Shown here piece by piece: positions 1 to 6,019 of a stretch of 7,372 bases of DNA. A program made the translations under genes and the position numbers. The first letter of the stretch is position 1, and every line of letters begins with the position of its first letter. The notes under the pieces are model-generated. The model searched no databases. It saw nothing but the letters and a program-made list of their open reading frames with translations, and was not told where the DNA came from. Origin of the DNA: Actinomycetes bacterium (lineage in GTDB: Bacteria > Actinomycetota > Acidimicrobiia > Acidimicrobiales > RAAP-2); contig JAJZMN010000007.1 of NCBI GenBank assembly GCA_021850345.1, positions 1 through 7,372 of the forward strand, read 5' to 3'.

Positions 1-1
1 A

Positions 2-475
2 CGCGAAGCGCTCGCCGCTCTCCGCCGGGTCTGCGAGGTCGTCGCTGACTCGAGTGACGGCGTGTCCGAGCTACCCGTCGAGTGGGCAACAGTGCAGCTC
101 AACCGCCAGGGCCACGACGGTCCGGAGCTCCACTACCGGCTCGGGGTGACCACCCCGGTGGTCGAGGGGGTCGAACTTGCGGTCGGTGCGCTCGTCTCGG
201 ACCCGCCGGCTTGGCGGTTGACGGCCAGCGCGTCCCCGGGCTGGTGGGGCGCCACTGAAGTCCGGAACCAAGAGGCCGGAGTCTTCCGAGTGTTCGCTCG
301 CGACGATCTCGGCGGTTCCTACGTCGCCTACTTCATTGCCACGGAGGCACAGGGCCGCGACGACGTGAAGATCCAATTCCGTCCCCGTCTTGCTCCGGGT
401 GCACGCGAAGTCTCGGTTGTCTTCGAGGCCGCGAGCGGACCGCTGACGGTGTTGGTGGACCTCGGCGGGGCCTGA
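2..475 (+). CDS. C-terminal part of an unrecognised, beta-rich protein (5' end outside window)
   Basis: I do not recognise this protein. The frame is open to the left edge of the window, and the 20 codons before the first GTG (at 62) have normal codon use and read like a helix (EALAALRRVCEVVADSSD). There is no Shine-Dalgarno sequence before that GTG, so I treat the gene as 5' partial. If GTG 62 is the start, the product is 137 aa. The visible part is rich in alternating hydrophobic residues, has a WRLTASASPGWWG segment, and ends in short beta-like strands (REVSVVFEAASGPLTVLVDL). This suggests an Ig-like or beta-sandwich fold. No signal peptide or membrane segment is visible in the part present. 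It ends 98 bp from the convergent methyltransferase remnant. That it is coding is fairly sure; its function is unknown. Confidence 0.7.
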   Translation, partial: REALAALRRVCEVVADSSDGVSELPVEWATVQLNRQGHDGPELHYRLGVTTPVVEGVELAVGALVSDPPAWRLTASASPGWWGATEVRNQEAGVFRVFARDDLGGSYVAYFIATEAQGRDDVKIQFRPRLAPGAREVSVVFEAASGPLTVLVDLGGA

Positions 476-530
476 TGGCCGACTGCGCACACCGGGCGAC
501 GGGTGGGACATACCGGTTGTCCCCGAACGT

Positions 531-544
531 CGCCGGTACCGGCG
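531..544. repeat. 14-bp perfect palindrome between convergent genes
   Basis: CGCCGGTACCGGCG reads the same on both strands. It lies in the roughly 100-bp gap between the stop of the + strand gene (475) and the stop of the minus-strand methyltransferase remnant (574). It has no loop, so it suits a dimeric protein site better than an RNA hairpin, and no T run follows on either strand. The function is unknown and chance is possible at this GC content. Confidence 0.4.
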
Positions 545-573
545 GCGGGGTGCCTTACGCCGCGTCGTCGCGC

Positions 574-1074
574 TTACGACGGTCTGGTCCAGGTCAACGA
601 GGATCGCCAAAGCAGGTGCCTGCGATAGCGAACGCCCGGCAGCACTCGCTCGGCGGCTCGTCGGAGGGCCAAGTGGCTCATGGTCGGCGGCACCTTTGGC
701 GCTGTTGTGTCCGTGTACCCCTTGAACCGGCAAACGTAGAGGTTCGCGATCGCCCCTGCGGCTTCGATGGGGAGGTCGACCGGGAACCCGCTTTGGGCGA
801 GTCCGACGACGACGATGACACCACCGGGACCGACGAGTCTGCGCACTTCAGCGAGCCCCGACTCGAGATCTCCATGATGGAGCGCCGCCACCGAGGCCAC
901 AAAATCGAAACTGGCTGAAGGAAAAGGTGCTTCGAGGAGGTCAGCCACCACGAAGACGGCCTCAGGATGGTTCGACCTCGCCTTGACCACGCTGGGTTCG
1001 TCCCGGTCGAGCCCGACGACGACCGGGACGGCGCGGGCGAGCGCGCCAGTGAGCCAGACGATGGCTAGCCCGAG
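574..1074 (-). pseudogene. Class I SAM-dependent methyltransferase remnant (5' degraded)
   Basis: The minus-strand frame keeps the middle and end of a Rossmann-fold methyltransferase. VVGLDRDEPS fits the acidic end of strand 2, VVADLLEAPFPSASFDF fits motifs II-III, VAALHH follows, and LVGPGGVIVVVGL is the post-III loop. It ends in RYRRHLLWRSSLTWTRP, typical of such proteins. The glycine-rich motif I (hhDhGxGxG) should lie just before TGALARAVPVVVGLDRD, but reads LGLAIVWLTGAL there, without the acidic residue or the GxG pattern. A TGA in the same frame at 1075-1077 closes it. The first usable start is GTG at 990, with no convincing Shine-Dalgarno, and would give 138 aa lacking the whole SAM-binding loop. 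I infer a decayed gene; a sequencing frameshift near 1047-1075 is the main alternative. Confidence 0.6.
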
Positions 1075-1077
1075 TCA

Positions 1078-1292
1078 GGGGTCTGCTGCGTCATCTCGTA
1101 TGCGACATGGCCGCAGATGGCAGTCGGTGAAGTGTCGGTCGAGGTTGACGCTCCCCGCATCTCGACGCACCCGGACCTGGGTGGACTTTCCGTCCTCGCG
1201 GACTCGCAACCGGGTTCGAGTGCCAGGATGGCGACCGGCAGGTGGTCACACGCAGGACACTTCGAGAGCCTGCCTTCGGAAGGAGATCGGAC
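1078..1292. other. Gene-poor interval with possible minus-strand coding debris
   Basis: No intact gene is visible. On the minus strand the methyltransferase frame, beyond its TGA, is open again from 1245 to 1078 and reads protein-like, with VREDGKSTQVRVRRDAG and RHFTDCHLRPCRIRDD. Another minus-strand frame carries CPACDHLPVAILALEPG at about 1259-1209, and the two would join through a frameshift. The pair supplies Cys/His positions that could form a zinc site. No start codon with a ribosome binding site precedes either piece, so I call it probable debris. The right end holds the ribosome binding site of the PRC-barrel gene. Confidence 0.35.
1278..1287 (+). promoter_or_regulatory. Ribosome binding site fixing the PRC-barrel gene start
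   Basis: GGAAGGAGAT contains a strong Shine-Dalgarno core, AGGAG at 1281-1285, seven bases before the ATG at 1293. It decides this start over an in-frame GTG at 1242, which has no such site and would add 17 arginine-rich residues that do not look like part of the domain. Confidence 0.8.
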
Positions 1293-2081
1293 ATGAGCGA
1301 AGCAGCGGAGTACGCCATCGGAGCCCAGGTCTACTGTGAACAAGGCCCATGCGGCGAGCTCATGCGTGTAGTCGTCGATCCAATCAAGAGTGCGATCACG
1401 CACCTTGTGGTAGAGCAGCGACACAGCCAGGAAGTCGGTCGTCTTGTTCCAATCGACCTCGTCGAAACGGCGACGGAACAAGAACTGCGACTCCACTGCA
1501 CCTTGGCGCAGTTCGCCGCGCTCGAAGCCGCCGAAGAGACCAAGTTCGTTCAAGCCCCGGCGGGACAGTGGGGCTATGGGCAGAGGCAGATGTTGATGTT
1601 GCCCTTCTTCGGTCTGGGGGGCATGGGGATGCTCGGTGGTCTGGGCATGGGCGGCATGGGGATGGGCATGGGCGGCATGGGGATGGGCATGGGCGGCATG
1701 GGGATGGGCATGGGCGGCATGGGGATGGGCATGGGCGGCATGGGGATGGGCGCCTCACAGCAGGCAGTCACTTACGACAAGGTGCCACCAGGTGAGGTCG
1801 AGGTACGACGTGGACAACACGTACATGCATCGGACGGTCCAATCGGACATGTACGTGGACTCGTGGTCGATCCGAGTGATCACCAGGTAACCCACGTTCT
1901 TCTCGACGAAGGGCACCTCTGGGGCAAGAAGGAAGTTTCCATCCCCATCTCTGCTGTGACCGGAGTCGACGACGACGGAGTTCGGCTCAACCTCACGAAG
2001 GCGGCCATCGCCAACCTCCCTCCGGTTGTCGACGTCGAGCAGCATGGCGCACAGAGCGACGAGTCGGTAGGACGCGGGTAG
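1293..2081 (+). CDS. Two-domain PRC-barrel protein with Met/Gly repeat linker
   Basis: The 262-aa product has two related beta-barrel domains of the PRC (photosynthetic reaction centre H subunit / RimM C-terminal) type. The first spans about residues 7-75 and the second about 168-245. They share a signature: RVVVDPIKSAITHLVVEQ in the first and GLVVDPSDHQVTHVLLDEG in the second, each followed by a hydrophobic P-I segment (LVPIDLV, VSIPISAV). Between them is a linker made almost only of Gly and Met, with five perfect MGGMGMG repeats at residues 119-153. There is no signal peptide or membrane helix, so it is probably cytoplasmic. PRC-barrel proteins often act as small-molecule or protein-binding modules, but no substrate can be named. 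The start is set by a strong ribosome binding site. Two TAG codons stand in tandem at the end. Codon use is less GC-biased than in the genes to the right. Confidence 0.85.
   Translation: MSEAAEYAIGAQVYCEQGPCGELMRVVVDPIKSAITHLVVEQRHSQEVGRLVPIDLVETATEQELRLHCTLAQFAALEAAEETKFVQAPAGQWGYGQRQMLMLPFFGLGGMGMLGGLGMGGMGMGMGGMGMGMGGMGMGMGGMGMGMGGMGMGASQQAVTYDKVPPGEVEVRRGQHVHASDGPIGHVRGLVVDPSDHQVTHVLLDEGHLWGKKEVSIPISAVTGVDDDGVRLNLTKAAIANLPPVVDVEQHGAQSDESVGRG
1647..1751 (+). repeat. Five perfect 21-bp tandem repeats (in frame)
   Basis: Five identical 21-bp units at 1647, 1668, 1689, 1710 and 1731 each encode MGGMGMG, and a degenerate copy precedes them at about 1619-1646 (MGMLGGLG). The units are identical even at third positions, which points to recent expansion by slippage or unequal recombination. 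Each unit has three runs of at least three Gs with loops of 6, 2 and 3 bases, so the coding strand satisfies the usual G-quadruplex pattern many times over. Confidence 0.95.
1818..1857. repeat. Inverted repeat with perfect 10-bp arms inside the PRC-barrel gene
   Basis: CACGTACATG at 1818-1827 is the exact reverse complement of CATGTACGTG at 1848-1857, with a 20-bp loop. The loop holds a smaller inverted repeat, GGAC-G-GTCC (1832-1840). It lies in the second PRC-barrel domain coding region (residues around 176-189, HVHASDGPIGHVRG). It may simply reflect the similar HV and HVR codons, but it could form a hairpin in DNA or mRNA. Confidence 0.6.
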
Positions 2082-2389
2082 TAGGGCGAAGATCGTCCCC
2101 GAGGAGGGCTTGCGCCGCCGGGCGTCGTTCCTTCGTCGCGACCACGACGCCGTCGAAGACCTCCACCCTCCTCCTGAGAGCACGTGGTCGTGACATGACC
2201 ATCGATGCGCTCATCAACCTCGCCATCGGTCACTGCCCCGCGCGCTGACCGGGTTGGCGACCGGGCTGCCGCCCCTCCCGGATTCCCGGCCATGACCGGG
2301 ACGAGCCCCGCCGACCGAGTACCGTCCGGGGCAACCCGTTGCTCGATCCGGCACAGTCGTGCGCTGGCCACGAGGAGATCGTCATCATC
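2082..2389. other. Intergenic region of about 300 bp, no convincing gene
   Basis: This stretch lies between the PRC-barrel gene and the DUF2156 gene. I see no ORF with a family signature. It holds one weak hairpin with 6-bp arms (2284-2289 and 2296-2301) without a T run, and a ribosome-binding-like GAGGAG at 2372-2377 before the next gene. No clear -35/-10 pair stands out. It marks the change from weaker to strong third-position G/C preference. Confidence 0.5.
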
Positions 2390-4234
2390 ATGGATGGACC
2401 GTCGACGCCGGTGCTGGACCGGCCCGACGCCGGCCGGCGTGGACGACCCGGGATGCCGCTGCCGCGCGCGCACCTGCGGCTCGAGCCACTTGAAGACCCC
2501 TTATGGGAGATCCGCCGCACGCACCGACGCCGGCGCCTGCTCACCCTCGGCATCGTCATCGTCGGCATCGGTGACGTCCTCTCTGCGCTGCTGCCGCCCT
2601 CGCGCCCGCAGCTCACTGCGCTGCTGCACGTCCTCCCTCTCGAGGTCGCCCAGGGGGCGGCCGTGCTCCTCGCGCTCTGCGGACTCGTACTCGTCTCGCT
2701 CGCATGGGGACTCCGACGCGGCCAACGCCAGGCGTGGACGTTGTCGTGCGCGGCTCTCGCCGTGGCCGGAGTGATGCACCTCGTACACAGCATCGACGCC
2801 CTCCCGAGCCTGCTCAACCTTGCTTTGCTCGCCGCGGCGCTCGGGCTGCGCGGTTCTTTCCGCGCGCCCATCGACCGCCGCGCGACGGCGTGGACGTTGC
2901 TCGCGGCCGCCGGGGCGTTGGTAGGGACGATCGTGATCGCCACGGCGTCATTGGAGGGAGCTTTGGCCGTCGACCACGACCGCGGCGGGCCGCTTCCCCT
3001 CCACCTCGCGCTCGCGGGCGTGACCGAGCGCCTCGCCGGGGTACGCAGCATCGCACTCCCCGAGAGGATCGACCGGTTCCTCTCCCCGACGCTCCTCGGT
3101 GTCGGCCTGGCGCTCGCGGTCGTCGCGGTGCTCGTCATCTCGAGGCCTCTCGTCGACAGGACGCTCCGGCCGGGCAAGCACTCCCACGAGGTCGCCCGCC
3201 GCCTGGTCAACGACCACGGCGGGGGGACGCTCGACTACTTCGCCCTCCGTTACGACAAGTGGCACCACATCACGGGCCAGACCCTGATCACCTACGCCGT
3301 CCATGGCGGCGTCTGTCTCGTGTCCCCGGATCCCATCGGCCCGCTAGAGGAGCGGGAGTCCGCATGGGCGGCGTTCTGCCGCTTCGCGGACACGAAGGGC
3401 TGGCTCGTCGCGGTGCTCGGGGCATCCGCCCCATGGCTCACCACCTATCAGAGGGGCGGCATGCACTCGGTGTACGTCGGCGACGAGGCGGTCGTCTCCG
3501 TCGACGACTTCCACCTGGCGGGCGGCCACAAGAAGGGCCTCCGCCAGGCGGTGCAGCGCGTCCGTCGCCATGGCTACCGCGTCTCCTTCCACGATCCCCT
3601 CCACTTGGACTTGAACCTCGCCGCGTCGTTGCGAGAGCTCATGGCCGAGAGCCGGCGAGGTCATGGCGAGAGGGGTTTTTCGATGACGCTCGGTCGTCTC
3701 TTCGACTCGGACGACGACGGCCTTCTCCTCGCGGTCGCCCACGCATCAGACGGCCAGCCGGTCGCCTTCTGCCAATTCGTCCCGGCACCTTCGATCGGCG
3801 GTTACTCGCTCGACGTGATGCGACGGGACCAGGGGGCGCACCCCAATGGCCTCATCGACTTCCTCTTGGTCTCCACGATCGAGCACCTCCGCGAGCAGGG
3901 TTTCCGCTCGCTGAGCCTCAACTTCGCCGCGATGCGCGCATACATCGCCGGCGAACGCGACGCCAACTGGGCGGACCGTGTGCTCGGGCGCGTGCTCCGC
4001 CGGCTCTCGCGCTCGATGCAGGTGGAGTCGCTCTGGCGTTTCAACGCGAAGTACGACCCCTCATGGGCCGCGCGCTACGTCGTCTTCGGCTCGGTGATGC
4101 ACCTCCCGGCGATCGGGCTCGCGATCGCCCGTGCCGAGTCACTTTGGGAGCTTCCGCTCCTTGGCCGCTACCTCGCCTCCGGCACGCCCCAGGCGGTGTC
4201 CCGCCTCCCCCAGCGCGTCGTGGACGTGGCCTGA
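2390..4234 (+). CDS. Membrane protein with C-terminal DUF2156 (MprF/LysX-type aminoacyl-lipid synthase) domain
   Basis: The 614-aa product has about six hydrophobic helices (near residues 49-68, 87-106, 113-133, 138-155, 166-186, 233-252), then a soluble DUF2156 domain at about 262-585. Domain motifs match MprF: VYVGDEAVVSVDDFHLAGG followed by KKGLRQAVQRV (361-391), GAHPNGLIDFLLVS (482-495), and LWRFNAKYDPSW (548-559). In MprF and LysX this domain moves an amino acid, often lysine, from aminoacyl-tRNA to phosphatidylglycerol at the membrane, lowering surface negative charge. It lacks the fused lysyl-tRNA synthetase part of mycobacterial LysX, and the membrane part is much shorter than the MprF flippase, so its product and any flippase role are uncertain. 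I chose ATG 2390 because GAGGAG lies at 2372-2377; an in-frame TTG at 2339 is possible. Its transcript probably ends in or after the following repeat array. Confidence 0.8.
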   Translation: MDGPSTPVLDRPDAGRRGRPGMPLPRAHLRLEPLEDPLWEIRRTHRRRRLLTLGIVIVGIGDVLSALLPPSRPQLTALLHVLPLEVAQGAAVLLALCGLVLVSLAWGLRRGQRQAWTLSCAALAVAGVMHLVHSIDALPSLLNLALLAAALGLRGSFRAPIDRRATAWTLLAAAGALVGTIVIATASLEGALAVDHDRGGPLPLHLALAGVTERLAGVRSIALPERIDRFLSPTLLGVGLALAVVAVLVISRPLVDRTLRPGKHSHEVARRLVNDHGGGTLDYFALRYDKWHHITGQTLITYAVHGGVCLVSPDPIGPLEERESAWAAFCRFADTKGWLVAVLGASAPWLTTYQRGGMHSVYVGDEAVVSVDDFHLAGGHKKGLRQAVQRVRRHGYRVSFHDPLHLDLNLAASLRELMAESRRGHGERGFSMTLGRLFDSDDDGLLLAVAHASDGQPVAFCQFVPAPSIGGYSLDVMRRDQGAHPNGLIDFLLVSTIEHLREQGFRSLSLNFAAMRAYIAGERDANWADRVLGRVLRRLSRSMQVESLWRFNAKYDPSWAARYVVFGSVMHLPAIGLAIARAESLWELPLLGRYLASGTPQAVSRLPQRVVDVA

Positions 4235-4237
4235 CCG

Positions 4238-4342
4238 CAGCGGTTGCGCCGTGCTTGCTCCAGCCGCGCCGCGGTGCTTGCTCCAGCCGCGCCGCGGTGC
4301 TTGCTGCAGCGGTTGCGCCGTGCTTGCTGCAGCCCACCGTGT
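4238..4342. repeat. Array of 23-bp tandem repeats after the DUF2156 gene
   Basis: The core GTGCTTGCT recurs at 4251, 4274, 4297 and 4320, exactly 23 bp apart. The first two full units are identical. The third differs in its second half, which carries CAGCGGTTGCGCC, a block also found at 4238-4250 ahead of the first unit. The fourth unit diverges after CAGCC. So two unit types alternate around an identical core. The array begins within a few bases of the stop codon. An 8-bp GCTGCAGC at 4303-4310 and again at 4326-4333 can pair across a 15-base loop. No T run follows. Confidence 0.9.
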
Positions 4343-4383
4343 CACTGAGTGTTCGCCTGTAGTTCACCTTCCGGTTACCTTCC
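4340..4383 (+). promoter_or_regulatory. Putative PhoP box (11-bp direct repeats) upstream of phosphate symporter
   Basis: Direct repeats of 11 bp begin at 4351 (GTTCGCC), 4362 (GTTCACC) and 4373 (GGTTACC); the last two share the tail TTCC. A weaker copy, TGTCACT, sits in register at 4340. Known actinobacterial PhoP boxes are 11-bp direct repeats whose first seven bases centre on GTTCACC. The matches here are 6, 7 and 5 of 7. The site ends 45 bp before the ATG of a phosphate transporter, where activation under phosphate starvation would make sense. A core promoter is not clear: TTCACC (4363-4368) with TAAGAC (4386-4391) at 17-bp spacing is one weak possibility. Confidence 0.65.
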
Positions 4384-4428
4384 GGTAAGACCGCAGTCAC
4401 CCGGCCGAGCAAGTGTGGAAGTAGTCCG

Positions 4429-5913
4429 ATGACTACCCTCGAAGAGCGATCGACCGCGGCCTCTGACCCCGTGACACCGGGAGGGCCAGCGGGTCTCGCC
4501 GCCGACACGCTCTCTGCCGCCTCGCTCGAGAGCCTCCTCGACGACGCTCCGATCAGCCGGTTCCACCGGCGGGCCGTCGTCGTCTCCGGCGTCGGCTTCT
4601 TCACCGACGCGTACGACCTCTTCGTGATCTCGACGGTGGCCGTGCTCGTCCAGGCGCAGTGGAACCTCAGCGCAGCCACTGCAAGCTGGGTCAGCGGTTC
4701 GGCGATCCTCGGTGCCTTCGTGGGCGCCCTCGTCTTCGGCCGGTTGGCCGACCACTTCGGCCGCCGACGGATCTACGGGATCGTCGCCGGAGTCATGATC
4801 ACCGGAGCGGTCGCCGCAGCGGCCTCCCCGAACGTCGCATGGCTCATCGGCGCGCGTTTCGTCCTCGGTCTGGGCATCGGCGGCGATTATCCGGTCTCTG
4901 CGGTCCTCATGAGCGAGTACTCCAACCGCAAGGACCGGGGCAAGCTCGTGGGCCTGGTCTTTTCCATGCAGGCAGTCGGCCTGGTCGTGGGACCCCTGGT
5001 GGCGATGGCCCTCCTCGGCTCGGGACTGAGCCACGACCTCACCTGGCGGCTCCTGCTCGGGCTCGGCGCCGTTCCCGCCGCATCGGTGGTGTACCTGCGG
5101 ACGAAGATGCCCGAGTCCCCCAGATTCCAGGCGAGGGTGCAGGGTCGCAAGGATGACGCGGCACGGCAGCTCGAGCGCTTCTCCGGCGGGACGTTCGCCC
5201 TGTCGGGATCGGCGCCCCCTCCTGCCGGCAACGGGGACGGCGCAATGCGACGCTGGCGGTTCCGCGACATCTTGCGCGACCGACGGACGCTTCGTCTCCT
5301 GATCGGCACGGCCGGTGCGTGGTTCCTCTTCGACTACGCGTACTACGGCAACACGCTCTCGCTGCCGGCGATCCTGCACGCCGTGGACGCGACAGCCACG
5401 CTCATCGAGAAGCTCGCGCTCACCCTCGCCCTCTTCGTGGTCTTCGCCGTGCCCGGCTACCTCCTTGCAATCCACCGAATGGACCGGATCGGCCACCGGC
5501 GCTTGCAGCGTCTCGGCTTCGGCGTGATGGCGGCCGCGTTCGTCGCGCTCGGAGCGATCGCGCCTCTCACCTCGGTCCTCGGGGCCTTCATCGCGGTGTT
5601 CGGCATCAGCTACTTCTTCATCGAATTCGGCCCCAACACCACCACCTTCGTACTTCCCTCGGAGGTCTTCCCGACGCGGATGCGGACCACCGGGCATGGG
5701 ACCGCGGCGGGCATCGGCAAGCTCGGCGCCTTCATCGGGGTGTTCCTCGTCCCGCTTCTCCAGAGCAGCGTCGGGTTGCGGGGGATGCTCTTTGTTGCGG
5801 GAGCCGCCTCGTTTGCCGGTCTGCTCATCACGCGATTGATCCCCGAGCCCGGAGGACGGAGCCTCGAGGAGATCTCGGGAGAAGACGAGCTCCCGGTCGA
5901 GCAGGAGCAGTAA
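4429..5913 (+). CDS. Phosphate:H+ symporter, major facilitator superfamily (Pho84/PHT1-like, PHS family)
   Basis: The 494-aa product has the usual 12-helix MFS layout with a central loop at about 225-285, and should import inorganic phosphate with protons across the cytoplasmic membrane. PHS-family signatures are all present: GFFTDAYDLF (56-65), MFS motif A GRLADHFGRRR (104-114), GIGGDYPVSAVLMSEY (149-164), AWFLFDYAYYG (297-307), and FGPNTTTFVLPSEVFPTRMR (400-419). It ends with the usual GRSLEEISGE. Residues matching the phosphate and proton sites of the fungal transporter PiPT are kept: D60, D153, Y154, Q181, W298, D302, Y306 and N403. The N-terminus has an extra stretch of about 45 residues before the first helix. 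The ATG has GGAAG at 4417-4421, seven bases upstream. A putative PhoP box precedes it and a hairpin terminator follows, so it is probably a single-gene unit. Confidence 0.9.
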   Translation: MTTLEERSTAASDPVTPGGPAGLAADTLSAASLESLLDDAPISRFHRRAVVVSGVGFFTDAYDLFVISTVAVLVQAQWNLSAATASWVSGSAILGAFVGALVFGRLADHFGRRRIYGIVAGVMITGAVAAAASPNVAWLIGARFVLGLGIGGDYPVSAVLMSEYSNRKDRGKLVGLVFSMQAVGLVVGPLVAMALLGSGLSHDLTWRLLLGLGAVPAASVVYLRTKMPESPRFQARVQGRKDDAARQLERFSGGTFALSGSAPPPAGNGDGAMRRWRFRDILRDRRTLRLLIGTAGAWFLFDYAYYGNTLSLPAILHAVDATATLIEKLALTLALFVVFAVPGYLLAIHRMDRIGHRRLQRLGFGVMAAAFVALGAIAPLTSVLGAFIAVFGISYFFIEFGPNTTTFVLPSEVFPTRMRTTGHGTAAGIGKLGAFIGVFLVPLLQSSVGLRGMLFVAGAASFAGLLITRLIPEPGGRSLEEISGEDELPVEQEQ

Positions 5914-5916
5914 GGG

Positions 5917-5946
5917 CCCGCGCGGTCGCCCACCGTCGCGGGGTTT
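5917..5946 (+). terminator. Hairpin terminator after the phosphate symporter
   Basis: Bases 5917-5926 pair with 5932-5942 to form ten GC-rich pairs, with one bulged T (5936) and a 5-base loop, followed by GTTT. It starts four bases after the TAA stop. The T run is short, as is common in high-GC genomes, so termination may be partial. Confidence 0.6.
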
Positions 5947-5980
5947 CCTGGCGCGCGACCGGCAGGAGCGGCCGGGGGCG

Positions 5981-5986
5981 TAGGGT
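5981..5986 (+). promoter_or_regulatory. Possible -10 element for the 254-aa gene
   Basis: TAGGGT fits the actinobacterial TANNNT -10 pattern and lies 33 bp before the GTG start, downstream of the symporter terminator, where a new promoter is expected. No recognisable -35 is present at the usual spacing. This rests on position and one hexamer only. Confidence 0.35.
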
Positions 5987-6006
5987 TCCGACGCCGTGCT
6001 CGGCAC

Positions 6007-6016
6007 GAGGAGGTGA
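6007..6016 (+). promoter_or_regulatory. Ribosome binding site deciding GTG 6020
   Basis: GAGGAGGTGA has the AGGAGG core at 6008-6013, six bases before GTG 6020. It abuts a small hairpin with 5-bp arms (CGTGC at 5995-5999, GCACG at 6003-6007). Another GTG at 6013 lies inside the site in a different frame and is not used. Confidence 0.75.
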
Positions 6017-6019
6017 GCC

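Noticed and set aside
475..918. + strand ORF of 147 codons
   Set aside because: Antisense to the methyltransferase remnant; Arg-rich low-complexity translation typical of a shadow frame.
1117..1296. A 59-codon + strand ORF ending in an ATGA overlap with the PRC-barrel gene start
   Set aside because: No ribosome binding site, weak codon bias, Ser/Gly-rich without a family look, and it overlaps the minus-strand remnant. The overlap is probably chance.
1574..1771. Minus-strand ORF made of Pro-Met repeats
   Set aside because: It exists only because the 21-bp repeat has no stop in any of these frames; no start signal.
2195..2248. 17-codon ORF (MTIDALINLAIGHCPAR)
   Set aside because: Too short, no ribosome binding site and nothing to support expression.
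2284..2301. Hairpin with 6-bp arms as a possible terminator of the PRC-barrel gene
   Set aside because: More than 200 bp past the stop and no T run on either side.
2230..3210. Minus-strand ORF of 326 codons
   Set aside because: Ser/Arg-rich shadow of the DUF2156 gene's membrane domain.
4238..4342. The 23-bp repeats as a CRISPR array
   Set aside because: The units are directly adjacent with no unique spacers.
2704..4362. Long + strand ORF of 552 codons in another frame of the DUF2156 gene
   Set aside because: Translation is dominated by Arg, Pro and Gly, with no domain; the overlapping frame has clear membrane helices and DUF2156 motifs.
4384..4394. A further PhoP-box unit after 4383
   Set aside because: GGTAAGA matches only three of seven core positions.
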